Positions 47,001 through 59,184 of a DNA stretch of 64,000 nucleotides are shown here, one piece after another. Within the stretch, counting starts at the first letter, position 1. Each line of letters begins with the position of its first letter. The stretch spans positions 49,098,511 through 49,162,510 of the forward strand of contig JAPTHN010000003.1 in NCBI GenBank assembly GCA_026936325.1. Reading direction: 5' to 3'. The position numbers and the translations under genes are program-made. The notes beneath the pieces are model-generated. The model was not told where the DNA came from, made no database searches, and saw only the letters and a list, made by a program, of their open reading frames with translations. The stretch is from Platynereis dumerilii (Eukaryota > Annelida > Polychaeta > Phyllodocida > Nereididae).

Positions 47001-50000
47001 AAGAGGCTGTAGCAACTTGTTGTCATTGAAATAATGACAATCATCCTTCACCTCATTGTTATGTCCTCCTACTGTCCAAATGGCACTGATAATTGAATAC
47101 ATAAATACAGGACACGAAGCCCCAATTCCTTATCCATTCAGCGTTGCTGAGATAATATCATGCACGGCGTTAGGGCTGCACGATTAATCGCAAATTTATC
47201 GTTGTTCAAATTTATCGTTATCGCGACATCAAGTAGGGCAATAATGAGATCGCGCAAAGGGGCGATAAATAAATAATAAAAATTCCCTTTATTTTTACCC
47301 AAATATGTGAATCTATCTCCATGGAATTTAAATATTCAACTCCTATTTTTAGCCTGGCTCACCAGGCTAATTCAGGAGTAATGGTCTGAAAATATTGTCT
47401 GTCAACTCTACTGTTCAATAACTACAGGTTCAATATATCTGTTTTTGTGTTTTATTGGTTTGTTAGGGTAGCTAGATGTATGGAAATTACTTTTTTTTTT
47501 TCAATTTCAAATTTTTTTTTTCCCCAAAATTTTTTTTCTCCAAGATTTGAAAAAAAAAAATTAAACTTTTTTTCAATTACACTAATTTTTTTTTTTTTCA
47601 AAAATAGGAAATCGGGCAACTTCTGTTTTTCAATTTAAACATTTTTTGCTCCAAGATTTAAAATTTTCTTTCCTAAATTAAAAAAAAGAAAAAAATTGTT
47701 TTCCTAGATTAAAAAAAAACAACAATATTTTTGTTCCAAATTTTTTTCAATTTCGCCAATTTTTTCAAAGGAGGAAATTGGGCGACTTCAAGATTTTAAA
47801 AAATCGTACGCAATCTTTTCGTGGTTATTTGGATATTATTTTGTTCATGGAACAACCACAATAACAGCACTTCACTTGCCGCAATTCAAAACCACCTTTC
47901 TCTACCATTTCCAAAAAAGTAGACTTAACTATTTCACCAGCATTGCTACATATTTTGCCGTATCACTGCCACTTGAGCCAGGCTTTGAATCCGCGGATTC
48001 TTGTTAGATCTCATACTATTGTAATTCTGAAGTTCTCTGTGCTAATCTGTGTCTAGTTGTCAATGAGGTCACTGTGACCTAGATATTGCAATGGAGTGTG
48101 GAAAAAGCTATCTGCTCAATTCTTATTCTGGAACGGAGGCAAGTCACACGAGAGTTTCTCTTAGTTGGATTGATAGAGGACCATGACAGCATCACTAAAC
48201 AAAAACCGGGAAATTTTAGTTTTAACATTTTTGAGTAATTTTACAACACTTGTCTAACATATATATGGCATGGCTCTCATTCCTAAGTAGGTCACCAGAG
48301 CATTGAGTCGTGACAATGTTATTATTGCAGCAATGCAAGCATGTGCACAGATCTTTGCAAAATGTCTGTGCATCATGATTGTGAATTCACTTTTCAGTTT
48401 CATGTCAGTATATCTGTGTGAGTGAATCTTCAGCCTCATTAAGCTACTGATCAATGTAGAGACATAAATTTTTATGCCATCTGCTCCTCAGACGCACTAA
48501 GGAAATAAATTGGTGATAATAGTACTTTTTGTTACTGAAATTGGTCATGATAGTGACTGGTATCAAAATCTTATTTTAAAAATTCTGATTTTTTGGTGGT
48601 ATTGACAATAATCGTGATCAACATCGCTAACACGGCAACAAGGGATACTTCCTGTCTATTGATCAATTAGAGGGGATTATTGTGGCAGAAAGCAGTTAGG
48701 AAATCGACACAAAAAATGCCACAAGGTGTTGCAAGGGCTGAAATGGACATATTAACTTTTCATAGTGAGTCCGTTGCTTTCTGTTTTTCGGTAACGAAAG
48801 AAATAATCTTTTGAGAAATTCACGGGCTATCATCATACTATTAATTCATGGATTCCTCACGCTACTCCTGCCAAACTTCTGATTACTCTACTATGAAAAC
48901 TTACAAGTAGCTTTTTTACGCTGCCCACAAGGTCCTTAGCCAGGTGTGGTATGTGTAATTACAGTCAAAGAAATTGAAGTGATGTTTTCTATATTCCTCC
49001 GTCCTCTCCCATGTCTTCACGGGTGTGGTGCTTAAATACAAAATACCTGTGGCATGTGAATTTCATCAAAATCAAATTTAATGCTTTAAAAAGACCCCTA
49101 GCACTCAATTTTCGCAACAATTTAATAAGCTTGAGTTTCTGAGTCACTTGCCAAGATGCTACCATTTCAGCTTCAACTGAACTGTTGAGTCAGTGTTCAT
49201 ATCCATATGTAGTAGGCAGCCCAAAAACTCATGCTTATCAAGACTGCTGTGAATATCACTTTGTCATTCTCGGTCTTGGAATATGACGTCAAGAAGTGTG
49301 ATTAACAAATTAAGAATTGATTGATCTATCTGTGAGTATGTATATTACACTGCAACTTTTACATGCTGAGCAATCAGGCCAAACATCAGTTCATTTCCAC
49401 AGTTGACTATTGGAAGTACATGTCTGTTCTTCCTTGATTTTCACATCATTTGAGACAGGATGTGTCCATAACGACTGTTCTCCATCCAACCAATCGACTG
49501 AGGATGGGACCATTCGACTTCGGGGAAGGCTTGCATTTCCTTTCACTTTGCATGTTGCCCGAAAGTAAATACCTGGACACTTGCGATTATATTCATTTCT
49601 GTCTATTATACTTCATGTCCCTACCTACCCATTCTTCACTGTGCAACGTTTCGCACTTGCAAGTGTCCAGGTTTGTATTCTCTCAAGACTCTCACTGAAC
49701 GCCGAAATAATAGGCCCCCCAACAGAACCCAAGTTGCCCATTTAACTGCTGTCTTTATGAGATCTTTGAAACCGAAAGGTTCTAGTTGAATTTTTAGGCA
49801 AATATTTTACTTGTGAATTCCGTGGCACATTTAATCGACATCGCGATATGAGACACGCTTATAATCGCATATTGCATCTCAGCCTATTATCATACCTTCC
49901 TTCACGGCGTCTATAGCCTCATATATAAAAGTCCATCCCTCTATCATGACAAATTTCCTTTATTAATGATTAATTTTTGTCAACATTTTCAGAGGTCTTG

Positions 50001-53000
50001 ATGTTACGCCAATAACTCTTGCCTTGAGTGGGGCAGCTGCGTATCCAAGAGCTTGCCAAGCCTTGTCTGCTATGTTGTCCAGAAATGCTCTCAATCCGGC
50101 CGATATCACTGTTGTGAGTATAATGTAATTTTCTTACGGATTGTCAAAGTACTGCAAGTAGTGATAATTGTGAAAGTGGTGGCAATTTTGGAGATCCATA
50201 GCCTTGTTTTGTTGTGTCAACTGTCAAACTGTTTGGAAGATATATCATTATCATCACTGAGACTATATTAATGGGTATTACTATGGTATTTTATAGAAGA
50301 TACTTTAAAACATAATTTTGTAAAGTTTGACTATTGCTTCTTTTGTTCATGACACTTGGATTGTATCTTGTACTAGTTGCAAGCCAACTTTGTGACTTAA
50401 GAGTTGTCTTCTTTTATTCCACATTTCGTCTGGACTTTCACTCAGTGATAATTAAATTTGTGCACATGTTTTTGAAGCATGATTGCTTTTTCTGCCATTT
50501 CTAATTTGTATGTACATTTCATTTCAGTTGTTCAAAATGTATGCTTCAAATGATCCCCCTCCTGTGGACATGATCAGGTCGCCTCAATTCTTAGGTAAAT
50601 TTATCAACATTACCATGCACTATGAATTTATATTTTCAAGGCTACAAAATATTTGAATGTAGTATTTCTGCTTCATTTTTTCGCTTTCATTAAAATTTTA
50701 GGTCTATTGCACTGTTTAAAGACTTACATCACATTTTTGACTGAAAATCGAACAAGTCTGTGTCAGACTTTTGGGTACCTCGTGCCAAAAGACTTTGAAG
50801 CTGTGTATAAAGTTGTAACTAATGGTATGAGAAAAGACCCTAGTCGCCCTTTTCACTGTGGATATGAACTGCTACCAAGTGCAAGAAGACTCATTAATCA
50901 TTATGCTCGTACAAGTAGATATAAAAATAAATTCGTACCTTAGTCTGAGATTTTTGCTAATGCTGGGGTTTGAAGACTTTATCTTGTTCTTTGCACCATG
51001 TTTGTACATGCAACCAAATTTCACAGATATATGTGCCCAATAAAGTTATTTGTTTCTGAATCTGTAAATGTTTATTTTCAGATCTTTTCATTGATGCCTT
51101 GTACAAACCGAAATCTAGAATCAACCCTGAACACAAGTCAAAGTACATCCACATTCTGGCCTATGCATCCAGCGTTGTTGAAGTGTGGAAGAAGGTAAGT
51201 TTTCATGAAACTTTTTTATGAAACTTTTAATATCCTGTGGTATCAGTAAAGACTGTATCAGGGTGGTTTTTGTGTCAGGATGGTATCCATCTTGTGGTGC
51301 TATCTCTATTGGTCGATGGAAAACAGTTTATGTTTAAATAAATTGGTGTCGATGCATTCGTAGTTTCATTAAACCTGTTAAAACTTGCGTCAGAAGTGGC
51401 ATTACACCACTAGTACCCCTGTATACCTTCTTACTTCCATGGCTCTTTAAGAATGTCAATTGAGGCAGTTGGCTGAACTGTCAATTATGCATCTAATGTA
51501 AATTAATTCTAGCTGGCATGTATAGCTGTTTGCAGATTGGCAGTCCCAACAGTCACAAAATGACTTTCAACTTGGTCGTGTGATGTCATTGGCTTAAGAA
51601 TGTTTTGTTTGTGTCAGTTATGGTTTATCAGCTGATTCAGTACTCATCATATCTAGCAGCATAGGTGACAATAGACAAACTAATTAAATGACTCAAACTA
51701 CTTCATTAGGCCACACATAATTGATTCTTAGCTTTGCGGACCCGCCGACACAATAGATCTCCTGCCGATGGAAAAAAAAAATTGAAAAAAAATAAAAAAA
51801 TTTTTTTTGACATTATAAATTTTTTTTTTTGTCCTACCGACCGACCCTTGAAAAAGGGCCTTGAGACGAATCCGAGAAGCTAAAGATCAATTATGTGTGG
51901 CCTTAATAAGATTAGGAGACCAACAGAAATCTGTCAATGACATAGCAAAGCCAGTTTGCAAATTGAAAATAAAATAATTAATTTTGCCAGTAGACCACCA
52001 ATCTGCAAAGAGCTCTAAGATCATTTATGAATTATGTTTGATAAGAAAATTAAGAGATAAGTATAGCCTTTTCTCAGCACTGTTTTCTGTGACATGGTGC
52101 ATTTTAGGACTCTGAGTGGACAGTGGGTTGGGCAAGTGAAATGAGTTCAACAACATAATTAGTCTCTTGTGTTTTGTCATTTTGTGTTCAATATTATTCT
52201 TTTGTTGATTCTTGACTTCTTTTTTTTTCCCCTTCTGAGAATTTGTTAATTTCATGATTCAGATAAATATTTTGTTAAAAAGGTCTGTTGGTTAACTTGG
52301 TAGGCCGAATATTAACATATCTGTATTCTGTTACTCCCTTTTTATCTCTGCTAGGAGACAGAGATCTTGTTAGTCCTGGCTTCCAGGAATCCTGTCCCAT
52401 GTCACACTTACTCTGCTCCACTTATTCAGTCATTCATTCATTCATTCAGTCTTTCATTTTTCTTCAACTGAGTACCTGTGTGCTCCACCATACATAATTG
52501 CATGCACTTGACTCTTTTCCTTGATAAAATCTGACTTTATTTCAAGCTTATTTGCTTACTTTACTTTGAAGATCAATCACACTTTGGAGTAGTTCCTGCT
52601 TTTCCTGCTAGGTGTACAGATGCTTAGTTTCCTTTATGTCCACTAGGTTATGGCAGAGGAGGAATTTATTGTCAGTGCTGGGAGACAGAGATTTTGTTAG
52701 TCTTCAAGACTCTTGGCTACCCCAGCTTTTAATTGGCATGAGAGGACTAGTTACAGATAGATAGATAGAAAAGTAGATCTATAGATAAGGGGGTGCCCTG
52801 CTGGGGTAACCCTAAGGGGTAGGGTGAGGATACCCCTTAAGGGTGGGACACCCCTAGGGGAGGGGGCAACTCAGAGGATACCCCAAGCTTTGGGGAACTC
52901 CCCGGGGATACCCCAAGGGTGGGGGTACCCCCAGGAGATACCCCAAGGGTTGGGGAACCCCAGGGATACCTCAAGGGTGGGGATACCCCCGGGGATACCC

Positions 53001-56000
53001 CAAGGGTGGGGGTAACCCTGGGGATACCCAAAGGCTGGGGCCAGCCCTGGGGGATACCCAAAGGGTGGGGGCACCCCTTGGGGATACCCCTGGGGTGGGA
53101 GCATGCCTGGAGGATACCCCAAGGGTGGGGGCACCCATTGGGGATACCCAAAGGGTGGGGGTAACCCTGGGGATACCCAAAGGATGGGAGCACCCCTGAG
53201 GGATACCGCTAGGGTGGTGGCACACCTGGGGGATACCCCAAGGGTGGGGGCAACCCGGGGGATACCCAAAGGATGGGGGCACCCCGGGGGATACCCTAAC
53301 GATAGGGCACCCCTGGGGGATACCCCAAGGGAGGGGGCACCTCAGGGGACACCCGTAGGTTGGGGCTAACCCTAGGGTCAAAGTTTTTATGACTTACAGC
53401 AAACACTATCTGTCTGGCAATCACTGCTGACCCCCTGCTCGTAATGCTCCCATCTAGTTTATTTCACACCAAATAGTCATTCCTAAATCAAGCAACACCT
53501 CGCTGAGAGATCCCTACCAAAAATTATTTAGTTCATGATGAGTCAAATAGAATGATTAGAATCTATTTATTTTGCTAGCAGAGATACTTTTGTGCATCTC
53601 ATGCACTCCATTCTAGTTTGGTATTGTTGTTACTAAATCAGTAATTGTATATTATCACATGAAAATATACTCAGGACAGTCAAAATTTATCGCCACAACA
53701 GCCAAAAATGAGTGTCATTGATTGATTCTGAAATTTATTGAAATAATCTTTCACATATTAGGGACACAGAAAGAATATTAACAGAGACGATCTCAAACCA
53801 ACAGTCCAAGCCATCGAGAAGTCTCACACTCTTTGTCTGGAAAATAAGGGATCGTCAGAACTCGTTGCTGATATTGGCACTCTGTTTCAATGTTTACGGT
53901 AAGCAAAAAACTTGAGGCAAACTTTAAATGATTATTTTGAAAACTTTTTCTAATCCTTGACAGAAATGAGAAGGGGACTCCATGATTTATCGCAAATTTA
54001 GCGTTTTCGAGATGTGAAGTAGTGCAATAAATTTATCGCAAGAAGTAGTAAATTCATTTTTATCAATTTCAGTATATTTGAGGAACAGTTCCGAAATATT
54101 TTTTATGATGATTTTGCTAGTTATTTGGTTAGTCTCTTTTCTATGAATTTATCGCATGGTTTACCAACATCGCTATTTGACACCAGCTTATCGCATATCA
54201 CATCTCAGTCTATTATGGTGCAGCCCTACTGAAAAGTTTTCTTCATAGTAGGTGGGTGATGATTATCTTTTAGAATTTGAAAGTTAATCTTTCATATCTT
54301 CTATTTTTGCAGATTCCCTGTTGTAGCGATGGGCGTACTAAAATGGGTGGAGTTCACAGTCTCAGAAGCGAGTTACTTCAAACTGAACACAGATCATACC
54401 CCTCTGCATCTTGTGTTGGTGGATGAGGTAAATAAACTGGAGAAAAATATTTTATCTCTTGTTAGGAGAAAAATATTTTATCTCTTGTAAAGATTCTGAT
54501 ATGAATAAGGAATTCTGTGTAAACTGCTCTGCAGGTCAGCATGATTTCGAATCAATCAGTCCATCTACATCGATAATGAAGTTTAAAGTTATGTTTGACA
54601 AATTGTTTGTTAAGGGCCATTCCATAAAGTCTGATTCATAGATTTGACACTTTAGCGTACACTGTGTGAGTACGCCCGACACCAGCTTTGTTTGATGTCT
54701 TGGCTGGTACCCCTATTACCCGACCTTATCCCTGTTTGAGAATGAAAAAAGCTAACGTGTAATGGTAGGGCAACACAAGCTGCTAAAGTGTCAAATCTGT
54801 AAATCGGACCTTACGGAATTGTCCTAAAGTTAAATCATAGCTAGGTTTGTTGTGCAATATACCATTATACCATTTCAGACCCATTTGCGTTGTGTTTAAT
54901 TGTTCTTTTTAATGGATTCAGTGATCATGCAAAATAAACCGTGAGTGAAATATTTTCTCTTATCCCATTTCAGATCAGTACCAACCACAACTTGTTACAT
55001 CCTGCAGTTCTCCAGTTACTAATTCAACTGTTTGAGAGGACGTACGATGAATTAGACGTGTTAGTCATTCTTGAATTGAAGAAGACAGTCTTGGACAGAA
55101 TGGTGCATTTGTTGAGTAGAGGTTGCGTCGTCCCAGTCATCTCGTACATCAGAGAGTGCTACCACAAAGGGGACACCGATGTGTCACTCATTCGACATTT
55201 TGTTGCCGAGGTGAGGATGATTTTTATACGAATTGCAGCTGGCTAGCTGAGTGGTTACAGTTCTGGTCTGCTGCACTGAAGGTCTTTACCTGTATGGGTT
55301 CAAACCCCGGGTGAAGAACCCAAAATACATTCATTAGCAAAATCCTAGCTGGATGTTCTGTTGAGCCGTTAAATTGGCAGAATTATGGCTTTTCCTAATA
55401 CTTTGTATGAGACAAACCAGGATGAGTGTTTAGTAAATAAATTTCTTAAATTACATTGAACCCCACTAAGGCAAGTTTGCGAGCTAATGTTTTTATTCAT
55501 TTAATTTGTAGTTTTAATTTTGAGTGCAAAGTGTTGTCATGTAATTTAGCTTGGAAGATAGCATAAGTGATAACTTTTTTGTGTTATTTCAGGTGCTAGA
55601 TGTTATTGCTCCTCCGTACACCCCTGACTTCATCAAACTCATCCTTCCCTTAATTGAAAATGACGACATAACTGGATCTTTGAGGAGTGAAGAGGCCACT
55701 GATCCTGCTTCTGAATTCATTGGTGAGTAGTTTGCACATGATGGCTGATATAGTGATGAGATCACGATGCTGTGAGTCCAGTTTGTGGTAGTAGATGGTT
55801 TTCCTTGGGTTCCGAGGAGAAAAAGATTGGCTCTTTCTCGTACTGATGTCAACTTTCTGGAGAGGTCCGTCAAGCGAAGGCTATAAGAGACCTTTCACCA
55901 GATGGCAGTTGAGCACATGTAATTGTAATGCACTGCCACCTGTTGTTGAAGTAAAACTCTTGCGCCAATGTCATGAGTTGCAAGAGTCCTTTTCAATTAA

Positions 56001-56288
56001 TTCTAGACATTTTAGTGTTCATTTAGTGCAGAAAACAAAAAATGGACAATAAATCTGAAAAGTGAACCTGTATCAGACAAATGCCAATGCCATTGTTCGC
56101 GATTCAAATGAAAAATTTTGACATTTAGTGCAAATTCAAGATTTTGTCCTTTTGCCTTTTGTGATAATGCTATTTTAATTTCCATTCACGTGTGTTGTCT
56201 GCACGAATCAAACATGTTTTTGACTAAAAATGTCCTATCTATTCTCTTTTCAGCCTACTGCAAGATCAACTATGTCGCCGCCATGTAA
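38021..56288 (+). CDS. NELFCD: Negative elongation factor subunit C/D (NELF-C/D, TH1-like)
   Basis: Fifteen coding exons with canonical splice sites and continuous frame: 38021-38071, 38699-38838, 39228-39337, 40304-40413, 45362-45469, 46066-46218, 46747-46877, 49993-50113, 50528-50594, 51082-51194, 53762-53898, 54313-54427, 54974-55210, 55593-55722, 56254-56288. The product is 585 aa; the human protein is about 590. The N-terminus is acidic ([15 protein letters not shown]). Matches to the vertebrate TH1 family recalled from memory run throughout: [27 protein letters not shown]-like [112 protein letters not shown]. As part of NELF it holds RNA polymerase II in promoter-proximal pause. Nothing looks broken. 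Many introns carry transposons. Confidence 0.97.
38316..38523 (+). repeat. hAT-like G/C-run repeat in NELFCD intron 1
   Basis: It runs from GGGGGGGATCCAGAAG to CCCTGCAGGAACGCCACTG, with a G run near 38344 and a C run near 38489. The right end resembles the CCAGG..CGCCACTG terminus of hAT-like repeats. It is decayed. Confidence 0.45.
39945..40206 (+). repeat. Hexamer-based minisatellite (ACGGAC/ACACGGAC), about 260 bp
   Basis: Pure runs of GGAC spaced by A, C, G in 4-, 6- and 8-base steps (CGGACGGACACACGGACGTA and variants). It lies about 100 bp upstream of the acceptor of NELFCD exon 4. It lacks stop codons in most frames, so it creates spurious open frames on both strands. Confidence 0.95.
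40596..44946 (+). mobile_element. Unclassified inverted-repeat element, 4.35 kb, in NELFCD intron 4
   Basis: The 87-bp terminal inverted repeats differ at about one base (ATTCTATTATCGTTGACGCA at the left, TGCGTCAACGATAATAGAAT at the right). They extend inward through GGGATTTCCCGCCGCGCATG and ACCCACAACGCTTCCTCC. The interior is less AT-rich than the intron around it and holds only short frames (144 aa on -, 154 aa on +, overlapping), none recognised. I cannot assign a superfamily or a target duplication with confidence. Confidence 0.75.
44945..45238 (+). mobile_element. Palindromic MITE, 294 bp, related to the adjacent 4.35 kb element
   Basis: The arms AATCCCCCAATTACACTAAC and GTTAGTGTAATTGGGGGATT are inverse copies, about 85 bp in all. 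The inner arm part (TTGACGCAAGGAACGAGAAT, then ACACAACGCTTCC) is a diverged version of the terminal repeat of the element directly to its left. Confidence 0.85.
46264..46565 (+). mobile_element. tRNA-derived SINE, decayed, in NELFCD intron 6
   Basis: TGGCCTATTGAATAAGGTGCTCG is a tRNA-like A-box region (first 20 bases considered) and ACTTAGACTCCCAACC a degenerate B box. The body contains CACCCAGGTGTAAATGGGTA, common in invertebrate tRNA-SINEs, and it ends in a T/A-rich tail. Confidence 0.65.
47035..47115 (+). repeat. Fragment of SINE family 1
   Basis: CAATCATCCTTCACCTCATT and GTCCTCCTACTG match the body of the SINE at 11310-11510. The tRNA-like head is missing. Confidence 0.55.
47171..47310 (+). 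mobile_element. hAT-like terminus, GGGCTGCACGATTAATCGC family
   Basis: TAGGGCTGCACGATTAATCG is a terminus seen widely in hAT MITEs. A matching but decayed right end may be at 49840-49895 (TAATCGCATATTGCATCTC). A shorter relative is at 53971-54230. In between are long A and T runs (47500-47770) and no transposase. Confidence 0.5.
50702..50943 (+). mobile_element. LINE 3' fragment (end of reverse-transcriptase ORF) in NELFCD intron 9
   Basis: An 80-residue open stretch ends [18 protein letters not shown], then [10 protein letters not shown] and a stop. It matches the family pattern DPSHPLH..FELLPSGRRYR...R.KNSF(I/V)P at the C-terminus of many non-LTR retrotransposon ORF2 proteins. AATAAA follows at about 51039. 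It is preceded by a good acceptor (TTAAAATTTTAG) in phase with exon 9 of NELFCD, so it could be used as an alternative last exon. That is inference. Confidence 0.6.
51709..51902 (+). mobile_element. MITE, 194 bp, relative of 32616-32795
   Basis: GGCCACACATAATTGATTCT and AGATCAATTATGTGTGGCC are inverse termini, followed inward by AGCTTTGCGG and CCGAGAAGCT. The AT-rich centre has long A and T runs. It lies in NELFCD intron 10. Confidence 0.75.
52785..53385 (+). repeat. G-rich minisatellite, period about 30 bp, about 20 copies
   Basis: The unit is GGGGATACCCAAAGGGTGGG followed by GGCACCCCTG, with variants. Each unit has several G runs of three to five and is partly self-complementary, so quadruplex or hairpin forms are plausible. 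A GATA microsatellite precedes it (about 52756-52770). It lies in NELFCD intron 10 about 380 bp before exon 11. Confidence 0.95.
53971..54230 (+). mobile_element. hAT-like MITE relative, decayed
   Basis: The left end is decayed (GGGACTCCATGATTTATCGC). The right end CTATTATGGTGCAGCCCTAC is the inverse of the TAGGGCTGCACGATT terminus at 47171. Several TTTATCGCA/TGCGATAAA motifs lie inside. Confidence 0.55.
54614..54824 (+). mobile_element. Foldback MITE copy (family of 23523-23917), 211 bp
   Basis: The ends GGGCCATTCCATAAAGTCTG and CGGACCTTACGGAATTGTCC match the longer copy. Inner blocks TTTGACACTTTAG, ACCCCTATTACC and GTGTAATGGTAGGGC are also shared, with most of the hairpin lost. It lies in NELFCD intron 12. 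Confidence 0.8.
55236..55440 (+). mobile_element. tRNA-derived SINE in NELFCD intron 13
   Basis: A-box TGGCTAGCTGAGTGGTTACA, B-box GGGTTCAAACCCC 50 bp later, then a non-tRNA body and an AGTAAATAAAT-like tail. It starts about 25 bp after the exon 13 donor. Confidence 0.75.
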
Positions 56289-56449
56289 ATGGATCATATG
56301 CATTTTAAAACTATTCCATGACTCAAAACACAGAGACACTGCCATATTTTTGTATATATTTCATCCACTGGACTAATTATCATCTCATATCTACGAAAAC
56401 TTCATCATTGTAAATAATTTTATGTAAAGAGTTGTAAATAAGTAATAAT

Positions 56450-56459
56450 AATAAATAAA
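56450..56459 (+). terminator. NELFCD polyadenylation signals
   Basis: Two overlapping AATAAA hexamers (56450 and 56454) about 160 bp past the stop codon, followed by a GT-rich stretch. Confidence 0.6.
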
Positions 56460-56479
56460 TATATTTGTGTAAACCTGGA

Positions 56480-58390
56480 GTATATGAAATTGGTTTTGAT
56501 TGATATTCAAAGTTTGATATACAGATGTTTTTCTGTGAGCGCTTTTAATTTCTGCCTTTATTGCTTCTTGTTTTTCCATCTGCTTCCCGATTTTTGTGTG
56601 TGCGAGGGTCCTTTGCTTCATTACGGTGTCCTTGTCCTATCCTAATTAGACTACCAATTACATAAAAGCATAAGACCCGTGAAAGCATGCATGTAAGGAA
56701 AGGGGGAAAATAAAGGGTGTTTTGTAATGGGTTATGGTTAGATTATGGGAAAACGTCACCTCAATTTCTGTGACTGTAATTTGAACATGAAACCCGGCTG
56801 AGGACATTGTGTAGAACACAGAAAAGCTGCTTGCAAGTTTTCATAACTGGAGAATCAGTAGTTTTGTTGGAGTAGCGTAAGGGGTCCGTGAATTAATAGT
56901 ATGATATAGGACATAAAGTCCCCCTCATCCCTCCATCCTGAATTTGGTTTTGGTTGCCAGATGTCGCAACATTTTTGCATGTGATTATGGTTTGGATCAA
57001 TATTAATTGGACTACTTCAAAGAGGGCTTATGTTTATGGATCACCTGCTGCTCAATACGGTTCTTAATAAATTTAAAATAAATTATATTAAAATGCTTCT
57101 TAAATAGCATGTGAATCTCATCCAAGAAGGGTTTTCGTACAATATTTGAACTTTTTGGTTTGATGTGGGTCTTAATTTTAAAATTTAGTTAAAATGCTTA
57201 TTATACAGCATGTGGGTCTCATCCAACTGAGAAGGCTTTTCAGCTAATTCGTAATTGATCACACAACTTCAGCAATTAATAATGTTGTTTCGCGGCCTGT
57301 TTATCTCGTTGAATTGATTGTCAAACATCATGTTTCAACTTTTGGCTTGATGTGGGCCTAATATTAAAGGGCTAGCTCAGCTTGGCTTTGTAATTCAACG
57401 TCTCTGGTTCTGCTACTGGTGTGTCTACAATTATTGAGACTCCTCTTCCTCGTGCTCGCTTATTTAATCAGTTATTTTAACTCGTTATGCAGTGCATACT
57501 CTTCGGAAGTTCTTCAGGAGCATTTTACAGATTTTATAGTTTGTGTCTCTTTTGTTCACTTAATGTCAATATCACCAATTTTTTTTTTTACACAAAATAC
57601 CAAAGAACACAACGTCTTGGTGTTTGCTTCGCACTATAAATTTTGGTGGGCACAAGTATAGTTGCAGTAGCAGAATCATAGAGAGAGTTTTAATTTTCAA
57701 CCCCCTCCCCCCACCCTTTGCGCCTGTAGATTGTAATGTAAAAAGATTGTAATGTAAAAAGACAAGTAATCCTGATATTTTTAGAACATTTTTATTCGAA
57801 TCAAATTTAAATATTTGAGGACACCGCACATTAAAAGTTAATTATGATCACTGTTACCATGAAATAAATAAATAATTTACCATCCAGGAAAACTCCCCTT
57901 AACATCTAATGGTTGACCCCTTCATTTCACAGAGAAATAAACTTATGGAATCTGGTGGCTGGCTTTGAGTGAGAATCTGGTTGCACAGATAGAAAACCCT
58001 CGAGTTCTTCCAGAATTCTAGTATCTGCATGAGCGTCACTGCCTGATAGCTGGATAGTGTGTGGATCTATATCAAATTTGAACAATACAACAGTCCATAT
58101 ACAGAGTGAAGTCTTTGTATGCTTTACAAATGGATTTCTTTCAATCGGCAGCACTGCAGCTGTTAGTAAATGGCTCACAGAAAAGTAAGCTGTGTTTTAG
58201 CACTTTCTCCATATTTTGAAGCCATGAAAACACCTTGGCTCTGCTAATTGGTTAGGAAATTCAAGAAGCTAAATTACTGGCAGTCCTCTCAATGCAGTCT
58301 GTACCTTCCCTGTTGTGCAACTCCTGTATGCCAAAACACCATATACAATGCCGCTTGTGAGTATGTGAAACCGGTGATGTTTTGCCATAG
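56480..58390. other. Intergenic stretch, no gene recognised
   Basis: Contains a fragment of SINE family 1 near 56600-56690. It also has two diverged copies of a segment with AAAATGCTT(A/C)TT, AGCATGTG and CTCATCCAA (57090 and 57190). No convincing frame is seen. Confidence 0.4.
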
Positions 58391-58395
58391 GCTGT

Positions 58396-58923
58396 GATAG
58401 TGGAACTCTTCTTTTTACTGCTCTCTGACGTCGCCGTGCAGAAATAAACTTTTTCCGGGAACCTCCGCCATTTTGCAGGCCTGTACAATGCAATGGGGCC
58501 GGGTTTTTCAGAGGTCCATAGCACTGTTTAATCAGCCTGACAACACTGGATTAGCCCAAACTATTCGAGTTCTGTGTCTAATCAATGGATCCCGCTAGTT
58601 TTACGCGACATACCTGTGATTAATCAGGATATTTCGCCCGATGAAGTGTGTCAGGGCGATTCCCGCCACATTTTTCTGCCTTCGTCGGACCATAACTGAA
58701 GATATTCGTCGTCAATCGACTGGATAATGGTCGGAAATCATGGTAAACATTCCATTTAAGGCTCGGCGATACAATCCGGATTGTTTTAGTGGTTTTACAA
58801 CTGTCCTGGAGCCCGGAATCCAAGCGTCCATTGACTTAGCAATGGTACAAAATGGCGGCGTGTTCCCGGAAAAAGTTTATTTGTGCGCCGAGACGTCGGA
58901 GAGCAGTAAAAAGGAGAGTTCCA
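58396..58923 (+). repeat. Inverted repeat, about 530 bp, arms about 110 bp with YY1-like sites
   Basis: GTGGAACTCTTCTTTTTACT at the left is inverse to AGTAAAAAGGAGAGTTCCAC at the right. The arms continue through GACGTC, AAACTTTTTCCGGGAAC and CCGCCATTTTG / CAAAATGGCGG. It could be a foldback element or an inverted duplication of a promoter-like segment. No transcript is evident. Confidence 0.7.
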
Positions 58924-59184
58924 CTAACGCCCGCTATTGGGTCAATGCTAAACGCCTTCAACCAAACATGTGCAAGCATTGATTCTCATGCAAGGAGGTA
59001 AAAACATATTGGGTAATAAAGGGCGGTATTTGAGGCATATGAGATAACAATGGCTTCTAAATTTCTTTGTTGTACCTAGAGAAAGGTAAAGGTGTTCTCT
59101 TTTAACGTGGGTAGCCAAGGAAAGTCCCCGCCTGGAGTTGATGGAACAACTTATTTCCAGTTGAGCCCACGGCACATGTCTTTT

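Noticed and set aside
52837-53381. Frames rich in Gly, Pro and Tyr on both strands
   Set aside because: They are translations of the 30-bp minisatellite, open in many frames at once.
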